Source of the DNA: Nocardiopsis mwathae
GTDB lineage: Bacteria; Actinomycetota; Actinomycetes; Streptosporangiales; Streptosporangiaceae
Assembly (NCBI RefSeq): GCF_014201195.1
Contig: NZ_JACHDS010000001.1
Span: 3,782,001 to 3,846,000 of the forward strand
Reading direction: 5' to 3'
Length of the DNA: 64,000 nt
Position 1 is the first letter of the stretch; each line of letters begins with the position of its first letter. Positions 1 through 9,222 of this stretch are shown here, one piece after another. A program made the translations under genes and the position numbers. The notes below the pieces were generated by a model. It did no database searches and was not told the origin of the DNA. It worked only from the letters and a program-made list of their open reading frames with translations.

Positions 1-1
1 C

Positions 2-526
2 ACGTTCGTGGCCAAGCCCAAGGTCGCGCAGGTACTCCAGCTCACCAGCTACACCCAGGAGATGCGGGCGCACGGCCTGCACCCGGCGACCCGGATCCTG
101 GACGTCAGCTACATCAACGCCGACGACCAGCTGGCGGAGCTGCTGGCCATCCGGTCGGGCGGGCGGGTGCTGCGCATCGAGCGGCTGCGGCTGGCCAACG
201 GCGAGCCGATGGCCGTCGAGACGGCTCACCTGGCGGCCCGCCGCTTCCCGGGCCTGCGGCGGCAGCTGGACCGCTACGCGTCGCTGTACGAGGCGCTGGC
301 CAGCGCGTATGACGTGCGGCTGGCGGAGGCCGAGGCGACGATCGAGACCGTGCTGGCGACCCCGAACGAGGCGCGGCTGCTCGGCGTCGATGTGGGCCTG
401 CCGCTGGTGCTGCACAGCCAGCACAGCTTCGACGCCGACGGCAACCCGGTGGAGTGGGTGCGGTCGCTGTACCGGGGCGACCGGTACAAGTTCGTCACGC
501 GGCTGCGCCCGCCCCGGGAGGAGTAG
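2..526 (+). CDS. dasR: DasR-like GntR/HutC-family regulator, 5' end cut by window
   Basis: This is the C-terminal part of a GntR-family transcription factor. The reading frame is already open at base 2, so the N-terminal winged helix-turn-helix lies outside the window. Its first residues, TFVAKPKV, match the linker that follows the GntR helix-turn-helix. The remainder is a UTRA ligand-binding domain with the segments [17 protein letters not shown] and [16 protein letters not shown]. These closely resemble what I remember of Streptomyces DasR, the glucosamine-phosphate-responsive master regulator of GlcNAc uptake. The family is known to bind phosphosugars. That this is DasR itself is inference, and a paralogue of the same subfamily is possible. 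The GTG at position 8 is an internal codon, not a start. Confidence 0.75.
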   Translation, partial: TFVAKPKVAQVLQLTSYTQEMRAHGLHPATRILDVSYINADDQLAELLAIRSGGRVLRIERLRLANGEPMAVETAHLAARRFPGLRRQLDRYASLYEALASAYDVRLAEAEATIETVLATPNEARLLGVDVGLPLVLHSQHSFDADGNPVEWVRSLYRGDRYKFVTRLRPPREE

Positions 527-617
527 CCGCCGGGTGGACGAAGGCGGGCGGCGGGCCGTCGAGTGACCCCCGAAACGCGTCGTCTCGGCGGGTTGTGCGA
601 CGCGTCACGTCGCTGGT

Positions 618-631
618 TTACTGACCAGTAA
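618..631. promoter_or_regulatory. perfect operator-like palindrome upstream of the ThDP enzyme
   Basis: TTACTG-AC-CAGTAA is a perfect 6-bp inverted repeat. It sits about 50 bp before the probable start of the acetolactate-synthase-like gene, in the expected promoter position. Palindromes of this shape are typical TetR- or GntR-family operators. Which regulator binds it is not known from the sequence. Confidence 0.45.
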
Positions 632-680
632 TTTCAATTTCTCCGACACGCCCCACATGTCCGAGGAGAGTGACGCGTCC

Positions 681-2342
681 ATGAGCACGTCCCCGTTCAC
701 CGGCCGCATCAGCGGGCACGGTGGCAGGCACGCCGTCGAGGTGGCCCGTCACCACGGCATCGACACGATGTTCACGCTGAGCGGCGGCCACGTGTTCCCG
801 CTCTACGACGCGGCGGTGCAGCCCGAGCCGACGATGCGGCTGCTCGACGTCCGGCACGAGCAGACGGCCGTGTTCGGCGCCGAAGGCATCGGCAAGCTCA
901 CCCGGCGCGCCGGGATGGCCGTCGTCACGGCCGGGCCGGGCGTGACCAACGTCGTCAGTGGGATCGCCACGGCCCACTTCAACGGCTCGCCGCTGGTGGT
1001 GGTCGGCGGGCGCGCCCCGGACGGCAGGTGGGGGCAGGGCCTGCTGCAGGAGCTCGACCAGCCGCCGCTGCTCGCACCGATCACCAAGCGGGCGGCGACC
1101 GTGCACGCGACCGACGGCATCGCGGCGGCGATGGACGAGGCGTGCCGACTGGCCAACAGCGCCCACCGCGGGCCGGTGTTCCTGGACATGCCGATGGACC
1201 GGCTCTACGACCAGGCCGAGATCGAGCTGTCAGGCGCCGGGACGGCGGGCGGAAGGACACCGGACCCGGAGGCCGTCGCCGACATCGCCCGGCTGATCGG
1301 CGAGGCCGAGCGGCCGCTGTTCGTGTTCGGATCGGACGTGTGGATCGACGGCGCCGAGCGCGTCGCCCTGGAGACCGCCGAGGCCCTCGGAATCCCGGTC
1401 GTCACCAATGGTCAGGGGCGCGGCGTACTCCCGGCCGGACACCCGCTGCTGGCGACCCGAGCCCGCGGCGCGGCCCTCGGCGGAGCCGACCTGGTGGTGG
1501 TCGTGGGGACACCGCTCGACTTCCGACTCGGGCACGGACTGTTCGGCGGGAAGGACGGCGCGCCGCTGGCCAAGGTCGTGCACGTCGCCGACGCGGAGGC
1601 GCAGATCGCGACCCACCTGACGCTGGCGGGTTCGGTGTCGGGCGACCTCTCGCAGGTGCTCCGCGGAATCGCCGACGCGGCGAAGCCGAGCGGCGCGGTC
1701 GAGCAGTGGCGCTCCACGCTCACCGAGGCCACCAAGGCGGCGGTGGCGGGTGACGCGGAAGCCCTCGCGAGCGACGCCGACCCCATCCACCCGGCCCGCA
1801 TCTACGGCGAACTGAACAAGATCCTGGACGACGACGCCGTGGTCATCGGCGACGGCGGCGACTTCGTCTCGTACGCGGGGAAGTACATCGAACCCAAGCA
1901 GCCCGGCAACTGGCTCGACCCCGGCCCCTTCGGCTGCCTGGGGACAGGCCTGGGCTACTCCATCGCCGCCCGCCTGGCCCGCCCGTCGTCGCAAGTCGTC
2001 ACACTGCTGGGCGACGGTGCTGCGGGCTTCTCCCTGATGGACGTCGACACCCTCGTCCGCCACAAGCTCCCGGTGGTCATGGTGTGCGGCAACAACGGCA
2101 TCTGGGGCCTGGAAAAGGCCCCGATGCAGGCCCTCTACGGCTATGACGTTGTCGCCGACCTCAACCCGCAGACACGGTACGACCAGGTCGTCGAGGCATT
2201 GGGGGGTGGCGGCGAACTCGTCACCGAGCCGGAGGAGATCGCCCCCGCCCTGCGTCGGGCCTTCGACTCAGGCGTCCCCTACCTGGTCAACATCGCCACC
2301 GACCCGGAGAACGTGTACCCGAGGAAGACGATGGGGGTGTAG
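681..2342 (+). CDS. thiamine-diphosphate enzyme, acetolactate synthase-like (IlvG/Rv1820 type)
   Basis: This roughly 553-residue protein has the three-domain layout of the acetolactate synthase family. The N-terminal pyrimidine-binding domain carries the catalytic glutamate in RHEQTAVFGAEG. A central Rossmann-like domain follows. The C-terminal domain has the ThDP/Mg motif GDGAAGF ending in NNGIWG. By recall it matches mycobacterial IlvG (Rv1820) throughout (FTLSGGH, GPFGCLG, IWGLEK). True acetolactate synthase activity is unproven for this subgroup; related members act on other 2-oxo acids or acyl-CoA esters. No regulatory subunit gene (ilvN) is adjacent. I chose the ATG at 681 because a GAGGAG ribosome-binding site precedes it; the ATG at 657 has none. 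The stop runs directly into a CRISPR-like repeat. Confidence 0.8.
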   Translation: MSTSPFTGRISGHGGRHAVEVARHHGIDTMFTLSGGHVFPLYDAAVQPEPTMRLLDVRHEQTAVFGAEGIGKLTRRAGMAVVTAGPGVTNVVSGIATAHFNGSPLVVVGGRAPDGRWGQGLLQELDQPPLLAPITKRAATVHATDGIAAAMDEACRLANSAHRGPVFLDMPMDRLYDQAEIELSGAGTAGGRTPDPEAVADIARLIGEAERPLFVFGSDVWIDGAERVALETAEALGIPVVTNGQGRGVLPAGHPLLATRARGAALGGADLVVVVGTPLDFRLGHGLFGGKDGAPLAKVVHVADAEAQIATHLTLAGSVSGDLSQVLRGIADAAKPSGAVEQWRSTLTEATKAAVAGDAEALASDADPIHPARIYGELNKILDDDAVVIGDGGDFVSYAGKYIEPKQPGNWLDPGPFGCLGTGLGYSIAARLARPSSQVVTLLGDGAAGFSLMDVDTLVRHKLPVVMVCGNNGIWGLEKAPMQALYGYDVVADLNPQTRYDQVVEALGGGGELVTEPEEIAPALRRAFDSGVPYLVNIATDPENVYPRKTMGV

Positions 2343-2493
2343 GGGCGTCCCCGCATTGCGGGGCTCACCCCAGTCGGCCCTGAATTCGGGTTCCATGGAA
2401 CGGGTCCATCCCCGCACCTGCGGGGCTCACCCGTCGCGGACCCATTGGGAGGGCCGGTTGTCGGGTCCATCCCCGCACCTGCGGGGCTCACCC
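2341..2493 (-). CRISPR. three-repeat type I-E-like CRISPR remnant
   Basis: Two copies of a 31-bp repeat (2402-2432, 2463-2493) are identical and share the hairpin core CCCCGCACCTGCGGGG. A third copy at about 2341-2370 is degenerate, with a shorter loop. The copies are 61 bp apart, the usual 29-bp repeat plus 32-bp spacer pitch of type I-E arrays. Read on the minus strand the repeat ends in GATGGACC, like actinobacterial I-E repeats. In that orientation the degenerate copy is at the trailer end, as expected. There is no room for a leader: the leader-side repeat ends 29 bp from a thioesterase stop codon. No cas genes are in the window. The array separates two convergent genes. Confidence 0.8.
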
Positions 2494-2522
2494 TTCATGA
2501 ACTGGGGTGATGTGGCGCGTTG

Positions 2523-2924
2523 TTAATTTGTGACATCCGGCCGCTGCTCTTGCACCGCAGCCAGAAAGCGTTCGCGGTTGACGATAGCGCGGGACACCGT
2601 CCCTTTCGCGATGGGGTGGACGTCTCGAACGACGGTCACGTCGAACACCAGGCGCTTGCCGTCGACCGCCACCAGGAGAGCCGTGGCCTGGACCTGCGTG
2701 CCGACGGCGGTCGGGGCCGTGTGTGACAGTGCGACGTTGGTCCCGACGCTGGTCTGCCCCTCGTCCAAGTGGCCGGACAGGGCATCGACGGTGGCCTCTT
2801 CGGCCAAGGCCAGCACTCGTGGGGTTCCCAGCACCGGAACGTCGCCGCTGCGGAGGGCGATGGCGGTGTCGTTGTCGGACACGGCCAGAACCGCCGTGCC
2901 TCGAAGTCCCTCGCTGATGGTCAT
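2523..2924 (-). CDS. hotdog-fold thioesterase, FlK-like
   Basis: This is a 133-residue single hotdog-domain protein. The segment TSVGTNVALSHTAPTAVGT and the later GKRLVFDVTV match the fluoroacetyl-CoA thioesterase (FlK)-like family. In that family a glutamate (here in LAEEAT) and a histidine (here in LSHTAPT) support acyl-CoA hydrolysis. Most members are general or uncharacterised acyl-CoA thioesterases, and nothing here suggests fluoroacetate metabolism. It stands alone, converging on the CRISPR remnant. The next minus-strand gene upstream, the biotinyl protein, is about 100 bp away, so the two could be co-transcribed. Confidence 0.8.
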   Translation of the reverse strand: MTISEGLRGTAVLAVSDNDTAIALRSGDVPVLGTPRVLALAEEATVDALSGHLDEGQTSVGTNVALSHTAPTAVGTQVQATALLVAVDGKRLVFDVTVVRDVHPIAKGTVSRAIVNRERFLAAVQEQRPDVTN

Positions 2925-3027
2925 GCGGGTGAACCTACCGGATGGCCGTCCGCGGCTTCGGCGTGGGACGGCCGGTGGGCGCCATCGGGTCCGGTGGCGC
3001 TCCTCTCAGGGCGTCCCGCCTGTGCGG

Positions 3028-3240
3028 CTACTCGACGACGGCGAGCCGGTCGCCCGCCTGGACCACGTCGCCCTCGGCGACGTCGATGCTGGCCACGGTC
3101 CCGGCTTCCTCCGTCAGGACCGGGATCTCCATCTTCATCGACTCCAGGATGAACAGGGTCGCGCCGGCGTCGACCTTCTCGCCGGGGGCCACCTCCACCT
3201 TGAAGACGTTGGCGACCATCTCCGCGTGGATCTCGGCCAT
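3028..3240 (-). CDS. small biotinylated/lipoyl-domain protein, TB7.3 homologue
   Basis: The 70-residue protein is a free-standing biotinyl/lipoyl domain. The biotinylation motif ESMKMEIPV sits at about residues 33-41, with the lysine between two methionines. It matches mycobacterial TB7.3 (Rv3221c) in length and sequence as I recall it. Such proteins resemble BCCP and are biotinylated, but their carboxylase partner is not settled. The ATG at 3240 is chosen because a purine-rich ribosome-binding site (AAAAGGGG) lies just upstream; longer starts would add unrelated residues. In mycobacteria this gene is also near the RsrA/SigH pair. Here two HD proteins lie between them. Confidence 0.9.
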   Translation of the reverse strand: MAEIHAEMVANVFKVEVAPGEKVDAGATLFILESMKMEIPVLTEEAGTVASIDVAEGDVVQAGDRLAVVE

Positions 3241-3324
3241 GCTGTGCCCCTTTTCTTCCCCTGATGGCGATTGTTCCTGAACGGGGAAAGATCCTACGGC
3301 AGTACCCACCGGTAACGTTCCTGG

Positions 3325-4635
3325 TCAACGCCGCGCGCGGTCCCGGTCGAGGACACGTGCCGCCGCCTCCACCACGTCCGTGTCGTACTCCCGGCCCGCG
3401 TCCATGCGCAGCCGCTGCAGCACCGCCTCGATCCGGTCGGCGTCCCTGGACTCACCCACCAGGTCGTCGAACGCGTTCGCCACCTTGATGATCCTGCTGC
3501 CCAGCGGCGGCGGCCCGTCGTCCCCGTCCCCTTCGCAGGCCTCGCACTGGCGCCGCACCAGTTCGGCCACCGCGTCGAGCACGCCGGTCTCCCGGATGAC
3601 CGCCGACCCCAGCTCGGCGATGCGCCGCTGCTCCCGCGGGGAGGCCAGCACGGTCGCCCCGCCCGCGATGGGGTCGCGCAGCGACAGCTGCCCGATGTCG
3701 TGCATCAGCGCCGCGTACTCCAGCTCCAGCAGCTCCGACTCGCGCATTCCCAGTTCGCAGCCGATCAGCCGGGCCAGTCGGCTCACCCGCCGCGAGTGGC
3801 CGGTCTCCACGTATCCCCCGACCTCGGTGACACGTGACAGGGAGCGCACGGTCTGCAGGTAGGTCAGCCGGATCTCGGCGAAGCGCCGGAACGCCACCTG
3901 GGTGACCAGCAGCGGCGCCGTGAACACGAGCAGCCCGACCAGCCCCGTCACCGTACTGGCCAGCGCGATGAGCATCCCCGACGACCCGATGGCCATGCCG
4001 ATCGCGAACTGCGCGCGCAGCTCGTCGCCGAAGGCCACGCTGATCCGGGTGTGCAGCCGCTCGGCGCGGATGGTCGCCGCCAGCGCGGCGTCGACCAGCC
4101 AGGCCCCGGCGACCAGGGCCGTCATCACGGCCACGACCAGCCACCAGTGCTCGGAGTCGGGCGGCACCTCGTGCACGAACGGCCGGAACACCAGTGCGGT
4201 GATCTCGACGATGAGCAGCCGCCGGGCGAGGTCGCTCCACCTCGGCTCGCGGCCGACCGCGATGTGCGGCAGCTCACCGAGCGCGATCCCCAGGGTCACG
4301 ACGGCGATGACCTGCCAGGCCGAGTGCGTCGCCGTGACACCGCCGACGCTCAGCAGGAACGCGTACCCGATGGCGCCGGCGGAGGCGATCGGCGCGACCT
4401 CCCGGTGGCCCGGCAGGGTGATGCGGGCGAGCTCCCCGGCCGCGATGAGCACGCCGAAGGCCAGCGCGGCGTGCGGCTCCACGAAGCCGACCAGCAGCGT
4501 CCAGACGAGCGATCCGGCGGCGCAGCCGCCGGCCACCGTGATGAGCAGCGCCCGCGCCGGGTCGATACGGCCGGGGTTCCATCCCCGCCTCCGCACCCCG
4601 ATTCCCTCCACTCCGGGCCTCCGTTGCAGGATCAT
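3325..4635 (-). CDS. membrane protein with C-terminal HD phosphohydrolase domain
   Basis: The 436-residue protein has about six hydrophobic segments in its first 250 residues, followed by a cytoplasmic HD domain. The HD motif is in YAALMHDIGQL, preceded by the metal-ligand histidine region ETGHSRRVSRLA. It lacks the full GYP signature of c-di-GMP phosphodiesterases. Its activity could therefore be degenerate or directed at another phosphate ester. Its ATG overlaps the stop of the upstream HD-GYP gene by four bases (ATGA), so translation is probably coupled and the two may act together. The exact substrate is unknown. Confidence 0.75.
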   Translation of the reverse strand: MILQRRPGVEGIGVRRRGWNPGRIDPARALLITVAGGCAAGSLVWTLLVGFVEPHAALAFGVLIAAGELARITLPGHREVAPIASAGAIGYAFLLSVGGVTATHSAWQVIAVVTLGIALGELPHIAVGREPRWSDLARRLLIVEITALVFRPFVHEVPPDSEHWWLVVAVMTALVAGAWLVDAALAATIRAERLHTRISVAFGDELRAQFAIGMAIGSSGMLIALASTVTGLVGLLVFTAPLLVTQVAFRRFAEIRLTYLQTVRSLSRVTEVGGYVETGHSRRVSRLARLIGCELGMRESELLELEYAALMHDIGQLSLRDPIAGGATVLASPREQRRIAELGSAVIRETGVLDAVAELVRRQCEACEGDGDDGPPPLGSRIIKVANAFDDLVGESRDADRIEAVLQRLRMDAGREYDTDVVEAAARVLDRDRARR

Positions 4636-5993
4636 CGCTCGCTTTCCCCCGCGACCCGCAGCGGGACGCTGGGGTCGTCGTGGTCCTGCTGGGCCACCAC
4701 GGCGAGGTCGTCGTCGGGCGGCTCGACCGCGTCAGGGGCCTCCCAGCCGTCGCGGGCCACGGCGGAGATGAGGGCGTCGACCATCCTCGGGTCGAACTGC
4801 GGACCCGCGCAGCGGCGCAGCTCGGCGATGGCCTCGCCGATGGAGCGCGCCTTGCGGTAAGAGCGGGTGGAGGTCATGCAGTCGAACGCGTCCGCCACCG
4901 ACAGGATGCGGGCGAACTCCGGGATGTCCTCGCCGGACAGCCCCATCGGGTAGCCCTTGCCGTCCATGCGCTCGTGGTGGTGCATGATGCCGGCGAGCGC
5001 CTCGTCCAGGAACCCGATCTCCCGCACGATCTCATATCCGCGCATCGGGTGCAGCTGGATGGCGGCGTACTCCTCCTCGGTCAGGCGCCCGGACTTCTGC
5101 AGCACCTTGGTGGGGACGCCGAGCTTGCCGACGTCGTGCAGCATCCCCGCGTAGCGGATGGTGTGCACGCGCTCGGCGTGCATGCCCAGTTCCTGGGCGA
5201 TCATCACGGCGGCCTTGCCGACCCGCATGCAGTGGCCGCGCGTGTAGTAGTCCTTGGTCTCCACGGCCTGGCAGAGCGTGGCCAGGGTGGCGTCGTGCGC
5301 CTTCTGTTCGGCGATGTACTGGTCGAACGCCCAGCGGGCGATGAACAGCGGGAGCAGTACCAGCAGCACGGCGAAGGCGCCGACCGCACCCCAGATGGCG
5401 GCGATGAACAGGCCGAGCATCCCGTAGCCGACCGACGACAGTTCGAGGCTGGCCAGCGGCCGCCACCGCACCCGGCGCGGCCGCTGGATGTGTACGGCGC
5501 CCAGGCACCACATCAGGCCGCCGACCAGGGCGCTGTTGACGACGGTGTGGGTGAGGATCGCCACGGTGAAGGGCAGGACGATGAGCGGGAAGTCAGCGCC
5601 CTCGGGGATCCCCATTCTGCCGCCGAGCAGCTGGAAGACGTACCCGGCGGCGTAGCCGGCCAGGGCGAACTGGGCGCCGTTGAACAGCCGCTTGACGAGG
5701 TTCTGGCGGCGGAAGACGACGAAGCACGAGGTGAACCCGACCACGGCCGCCCCGATCGGGCCGACCAGCACGACGGCCGCCAGGGAGACCGACGAGCTCG
5801 GCGAGAGCCCCGTCTGCCCCGTCTTCCCCGAGACGACCATCGTGCCGATGGACTCGGCGACCACGAACAGGACGGCCAGCAGGATCAGGGTGGCCGGGTC
5901 GATCCCCGTGTAGGGACCGTGCAGCAGGACCGCCACGGCGCTGAGGACGACGAGGCCGACGTACAACCGCGCCGCTCCCGGAAGCGAACGCAA
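4632..5993 (-). CDS. membrane-anchored HD-GYP domain phosphodiesterase
   Basis: The 453-residue protein has an N-terminal half of roughly six membrane helices and a C-terminal HD-GYP domain. The HD signature is AGMLHDVGKLGVP. The second signature is HHHERMDGKGYP, which contains the GYP triplet. HD-GYP domains typically hydrolyse cyclic di-GMP to GMP or pGpG; c-di-GMP activity here is inferred from the motifs. The start is a TTG at 5993, supported by an AGGAGGT ribosome-binding site eight bases upstream. It is the first gene of a two-gene operon with the downstream HD protein (4-base overlap). A noncoding stretch of nearly 1 kb precedes it. Confidence 0.85.
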   Translation of the reverse strand: MRSLPGAARLYVGLVVLSAVAVLLHGPYTGIDPATLILLAVLFVVAESIGTMVVSGKTGQTGLSPSSSVSLAAVVLVGPIGAAVVGFTSCFVVFRRQNLVKRLFNGAQFALAGYAAGYVFQLLGGRMGIPEGADFPLIVLPFTVAILTHTVVNSALVGGLMWCLGAVHIQRPRRVRWRPLASLELSSVGYGMLGLFIAAIWGAVGAFAVLLVLLPLFIARWAFDQYIAEQKAHDATLATLCQAVETKDYYTRGHCMRVGKAAVMIAQELGMHAERVHTIRYAGMLHDVGKLGVPTKVLQKSGRLTEEEYAAIQLHPMRGYEIVREIGFLDEALAGIMHHHERMDGKGYPMGLSGEDIPEFARILSVADAFDCMTSTRSYRKARSIGEAIAELRRCAGPQFDPRMVDALISAVARDGWEAPDAVEPPDDDLAVVAQQDHDDPSVPLRVAGESER

Positions 5994-6975
5994 TTCTCGG
6001 TACCTCCTGCCCCGATGCCGACCGAACCGTCATGATTTCATCGATTCCGTTCTACCACCAGGACCACCCGCCGACGTGGGTGAGGAGCCACCCCGCTGCC
6101 ACAACCAGGTACATCACTTTCGCGACCAGCAAAGCCACGGCCTACCGTCCTCTCCGGAGCCTCGGCACCGCGCACCCCCGTGAATCTCCCCCGGGCGCGG
6201 CGCGAATATACCCCCATACGGCGGATATGACGGCTCAGTTTAACGGCCCCGGGGCCACTATCGATTTCCCCCGACCGAACGCCGAGACAAGCGGGAGAAA
6301 CCCACCTCTCTCCGCTTTCAAACTGTGGAAATACGATTCAATTTCGTAGTCGGAGAAAGTCACTCTCCGCAATCTCTTTCCCGACATCCCATGGCACGAA
6401 ATCACGAACCCACGGCCACCCCTGAGCCCCATTGACCCCACGCCGACCAGGTGTCATCACCCTGTGCAACAGAAGTTCACGCGCGGCGCGTGTATCGGCC
6501 CGCCCCCATCACCCCCGCCGTCAGGGAACGAAAGGCGATGGCGAGGGCCACGCGCCACTAACACCCCGCTGACCGGCGCGGACACCATTCCACGACCAAA
6601 ACCCGACGGGGGACGCCGGTGCGACCTTCGGTTGATGTTTGAAGGACATCATGGACATGTCCAGATATAAACAGAACGGCGGTCGACGATACCGCCAGCT
6701 GTATCTTATCCGCTCTTCCCCTGTTTCGCCCCTGGTTCGCGGCATATGGCGGTGCTATGCCGCACTTGGGGCAGGAGAGCCGGGAGACGACGCCCGGGGC
6801 GGCGCCCATTCCCCGGCCCCTCCCCGGGACTACAGCAGCGGCAGGGGAGGAACAGCCGGGCCCGCGCCGAGCGCACGCACGCGGCGCGCGCCGGACGGGC
6901 GGGCCGGAGCAGCCCGGGAGACCCGGGAATTCCAGGACGTCCCGCCCGGGTCCGGGCATCCAGGGTCCCCGGCGC
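5994..6975. other. ~980-bp intergenic region between rsrA and the HD-GYP operon
   Basis: I see no credible gene on either strand; the open frames lack ribosome-binding sites and show poor third-position GC. The middle (about 6230-6480) is visibly less GC-rich than its surroundings. A perfect palindrome, GGACATGTCC, lies at 6653-6662 with an extra GGACAT half-copy just upstream. A short inverted repeat, GGCGGT/ACCGCC, follows at about 6679-6697. The region must hold the HD-GYP operon promoter and the end of the sigR-rsrA transcript. A small RNA cannot be excluded. Confidence 0.5.
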
Positions 6976-7253
6976 CTAGACGCTGCGCTCGCGCGCCTCC
7001 TGCTCCTTCTGCGCCGCCTCAAGCCGGTGCAGGACCTTCTCGCGCAGGTCCTGGGGAACGGGATCGCACCCGCAGTGCTTGGCCACCAGCTTCTTCACGG
7101 CCTCTTCGAGGCCGTACTCCTCCAGGCACGGACCGCACTCGTCGAGATGCTTGCGAATCTCGTCGCAGTTGGTCTCCGCGAGCTCGCCGTCGATGTAGGT
7201 GTACACCTTGGCCAGAACGTCGCTACAAGGCGTAGCGTGCGGTTTGCCGCACA

Positions 7254-7257
<4 letters not shown>
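6976..7257 (-). CDS. rsrA: RsrA, redox-sensing zinc anti-sigma factor
   Basis: This 93-residue ZAS-family anti-sigma factor should bind SigR under reducing conditions and release it when disulfides form. The ZAS signature is visible as H41, C44 and C47 in [14 protein letters not shown], with the earlier Cys (C3, C11, C31) near the N-terminus. The family trigger disulfide involves C11 and C44 (Streptomyces numbering). The first ATG overlaps the sigR stop (ATGA), so synthesis is coupled to its target. Gene order, size and motif spacing all match the Streptomyces sigR-rsrA operon. Confidence 0.95.
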
Positions 7258-7898
<641 letters not shown>

Positions 7899-8143
7899 AC
7901 CCGCCTGCCTCCTTGTGCTGGCATCTCGTGGGGCAACCGTAGCCTCACGATACGGCCCGGGGGCGGCGGCACGCACGCTGGAGTCCGGCGGCGACACATC
8001 CGGACGACTCTTCAGCAAGCAAGCGCTGGCGCTGGGCATGAACCTGCCTTTACTGTCCTTATCAGGTCGCACTCGACGGTTGCGGGGCCGTGAACCGGCC
8101 GAGACCCGGGGTGCGGCCGGGGCTGACGGGTGATGTGGATGCC

Positions 8144-8169
8144 AACAACGGGCACCGCCCGGTGATTCC
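8144..8169 (-). promoter_or_regulatory. sigma-R-dependent promoter of sigR
   Basis: On the minus strand GGAAT is followed by exactly 18 bases and then GTT. This is the published sigma-R/SigH consensus (GGAAT/C-N18-GTT). The -35 element is at 8165-8169 and the -10 element at 8144-8146. It lies upstream of both possible sigR starts, so it would allow autoregulation and production of a longer form. Direct sequence match; function inferred. Confidence 0.75.
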
Positions 8170-8284
8170 GCCCCGTCATAGCGCCGACACCGCCCATGAC
8201 TTCCTCCGACGGCTGAATCCCGGGAGGTGAGGCGTGAAAGAGTACGGGTAAAACCTCAGCATCAGACGTGGGAGAGGAGCGTGC

Positions 8285-9151
8285 GTGCATCCGTCCTCTA
8301 GTTCGGCAGCCCATGTGCCGAAGTCCCCGTCCACCGATACCGCACCGGACCCCCAAGCGATGCGGTCCCCTGCGGCACATTTCTCCACCACGGATTCACT
8401 GACCGCCTACTGGCGGTTCTACTGGGCGGTAGCCGACGCCCAGCTGGCCCGCTGGCTCCCCCGAGCCCCCGGGCTGATCCTGGACATGTCCCACCCGGAC
8501 TTCCCCGGCGCGCAGCGCGCCGTGGCCGCCGGGCACGATGTCGTCCCGCTCCTCCCCTCGGTCGACAGGACCGTGCGACGCCCGCTGACGCTCGTCAACG
8601 GCCACGCCCCCGCCCAGCGCGGCCAGACCCCCGGTCGGCTCCGCCCGGTCGTCGGGGACGCCACGCTGCTGCCGAGCTTCGCGTCGAACGTGTTCGACGG
8701 CGTCATCGCCGACAACCGCGTCCTCTCCCAGCACCTGGCGACCGAGTCGTCACTGGCCGAGATCGCGCGAGTGCTGCGCCCCGGCGGGCGCACGCTGCTG
8801 TCCGTCGACTCCGTTGTGCTGGGCATGGCGCTACTGGCCGAACAGGACTGCTGGCCGGAACTGAGCTTCGCCCCCATGGCCGACGTCCTCCTGGTCCCGT
8901 GGCCCGACGGGTCCATCACCCGGTGCTTCACAGCCGAACAACTCTGTGAACTGCTGACCGAGGTGGGTCTGGAGCTGGAATGGATCAAGCCGCGTACGGT
9001 GCTGTCGGCATCGACGGTGGAAATGATGGTGAACGGCGACCCGAGAGCACTGAACCGGCTGGTCGACATGGAACTGAAAGCGGCCGAGTCCGACGACTAC
9101 GTCGGCGTCCACCTCCTAGCCAGCGCCCGCAAGCCCGACAAGAGAGCCTAG
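8285..9151 (+). CDS. class I SAM-dependent methyltransferase-like protein
   Basis: The 288-residue protein has a Rossmann-type methyltransferase core. After a disordered Ser/Pro-rich start of about 35 residues comes GLILDMSHPDFPGAQ, in place of the usual glycine-rich motif I. The later IARVLRPGGRTLLSVDSV is the typical post-motif III segment. Motif I is poor in glycines, so SAM binding could be weak or altered. The GTG at 8285 has a GAGGAG ribosome-binding site six bases upstream. The gene is divergent from sigR and shares its 200-bp control region. Its substrate is unknown. Confidence 0.7.
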   Translation: MHPSSSSAAHVPKSPSTDTAPDPQAMRSPAAHFSTTDSLTAYWRFYWAVADAQLARWLPRAPGLILDMSHPDFPGAQRAVAAGHDVVPLLPSVDRTVRRPLTLVNGHAPAQRGQTPGRLRPVVGDATLLPSFASNVFDGVIADNRVLSQHLATESSLAEIARVLRPGGRTLLSVDSVVLGMALLAEQDCWPELSFAPMADVLLVPWPDGSITRCFTAEQLCELLTEVGLELEWIKPRTVLSASTVEMMVNGDPRALNRLVDMELKAAESDDYVGVHLLASARKPDKRA

Positions 9152-9178
9152 GTGGCCGACCGCCACCCACCACCGAAA

Positions 9179-9208
9179 GATAACGCGAGGATAACGCCTC
9201 GCGTTATC
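9179..9208. repeat. perfect 12-bp inverted repeat next to solitary CRISPR-like repeat
   Basis: GATAACGCGAGG and its exact reverse complement flank a six-base loop (ATAACG). It sits 28 bp after the methyltransferase stop and 14 bp before the solitary CRISPR-like repeat. It could be part of a CRISPR leader or a terminator without a T-tract. Confidence 0.6.
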
Positions 9209-9222
9209 GCAGGTCATTTGCT

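Noticed and set aside
657-680. Earlier ATG for the ThDP enzyme
   Set aside because: Nothing resembling a ribosome-binding site precedes it, whereas the ATG at 681 has GAGGAG upstream.
6235-6441. Short minus-strand ORF in the intergenic region before the HD-GYP operon
   Set aside because: No ribosome-binding site, low-GC codon positions and no recognisable features.
8300-9150. Methyltransferase as a CRISPR-associated or restriction gene because of the adjacent solitary repeat
   Set aside because: Its motifs are those of small-molecule methyltransferases and it carries no DNA-methylase motif (DPPY/NPPF type).
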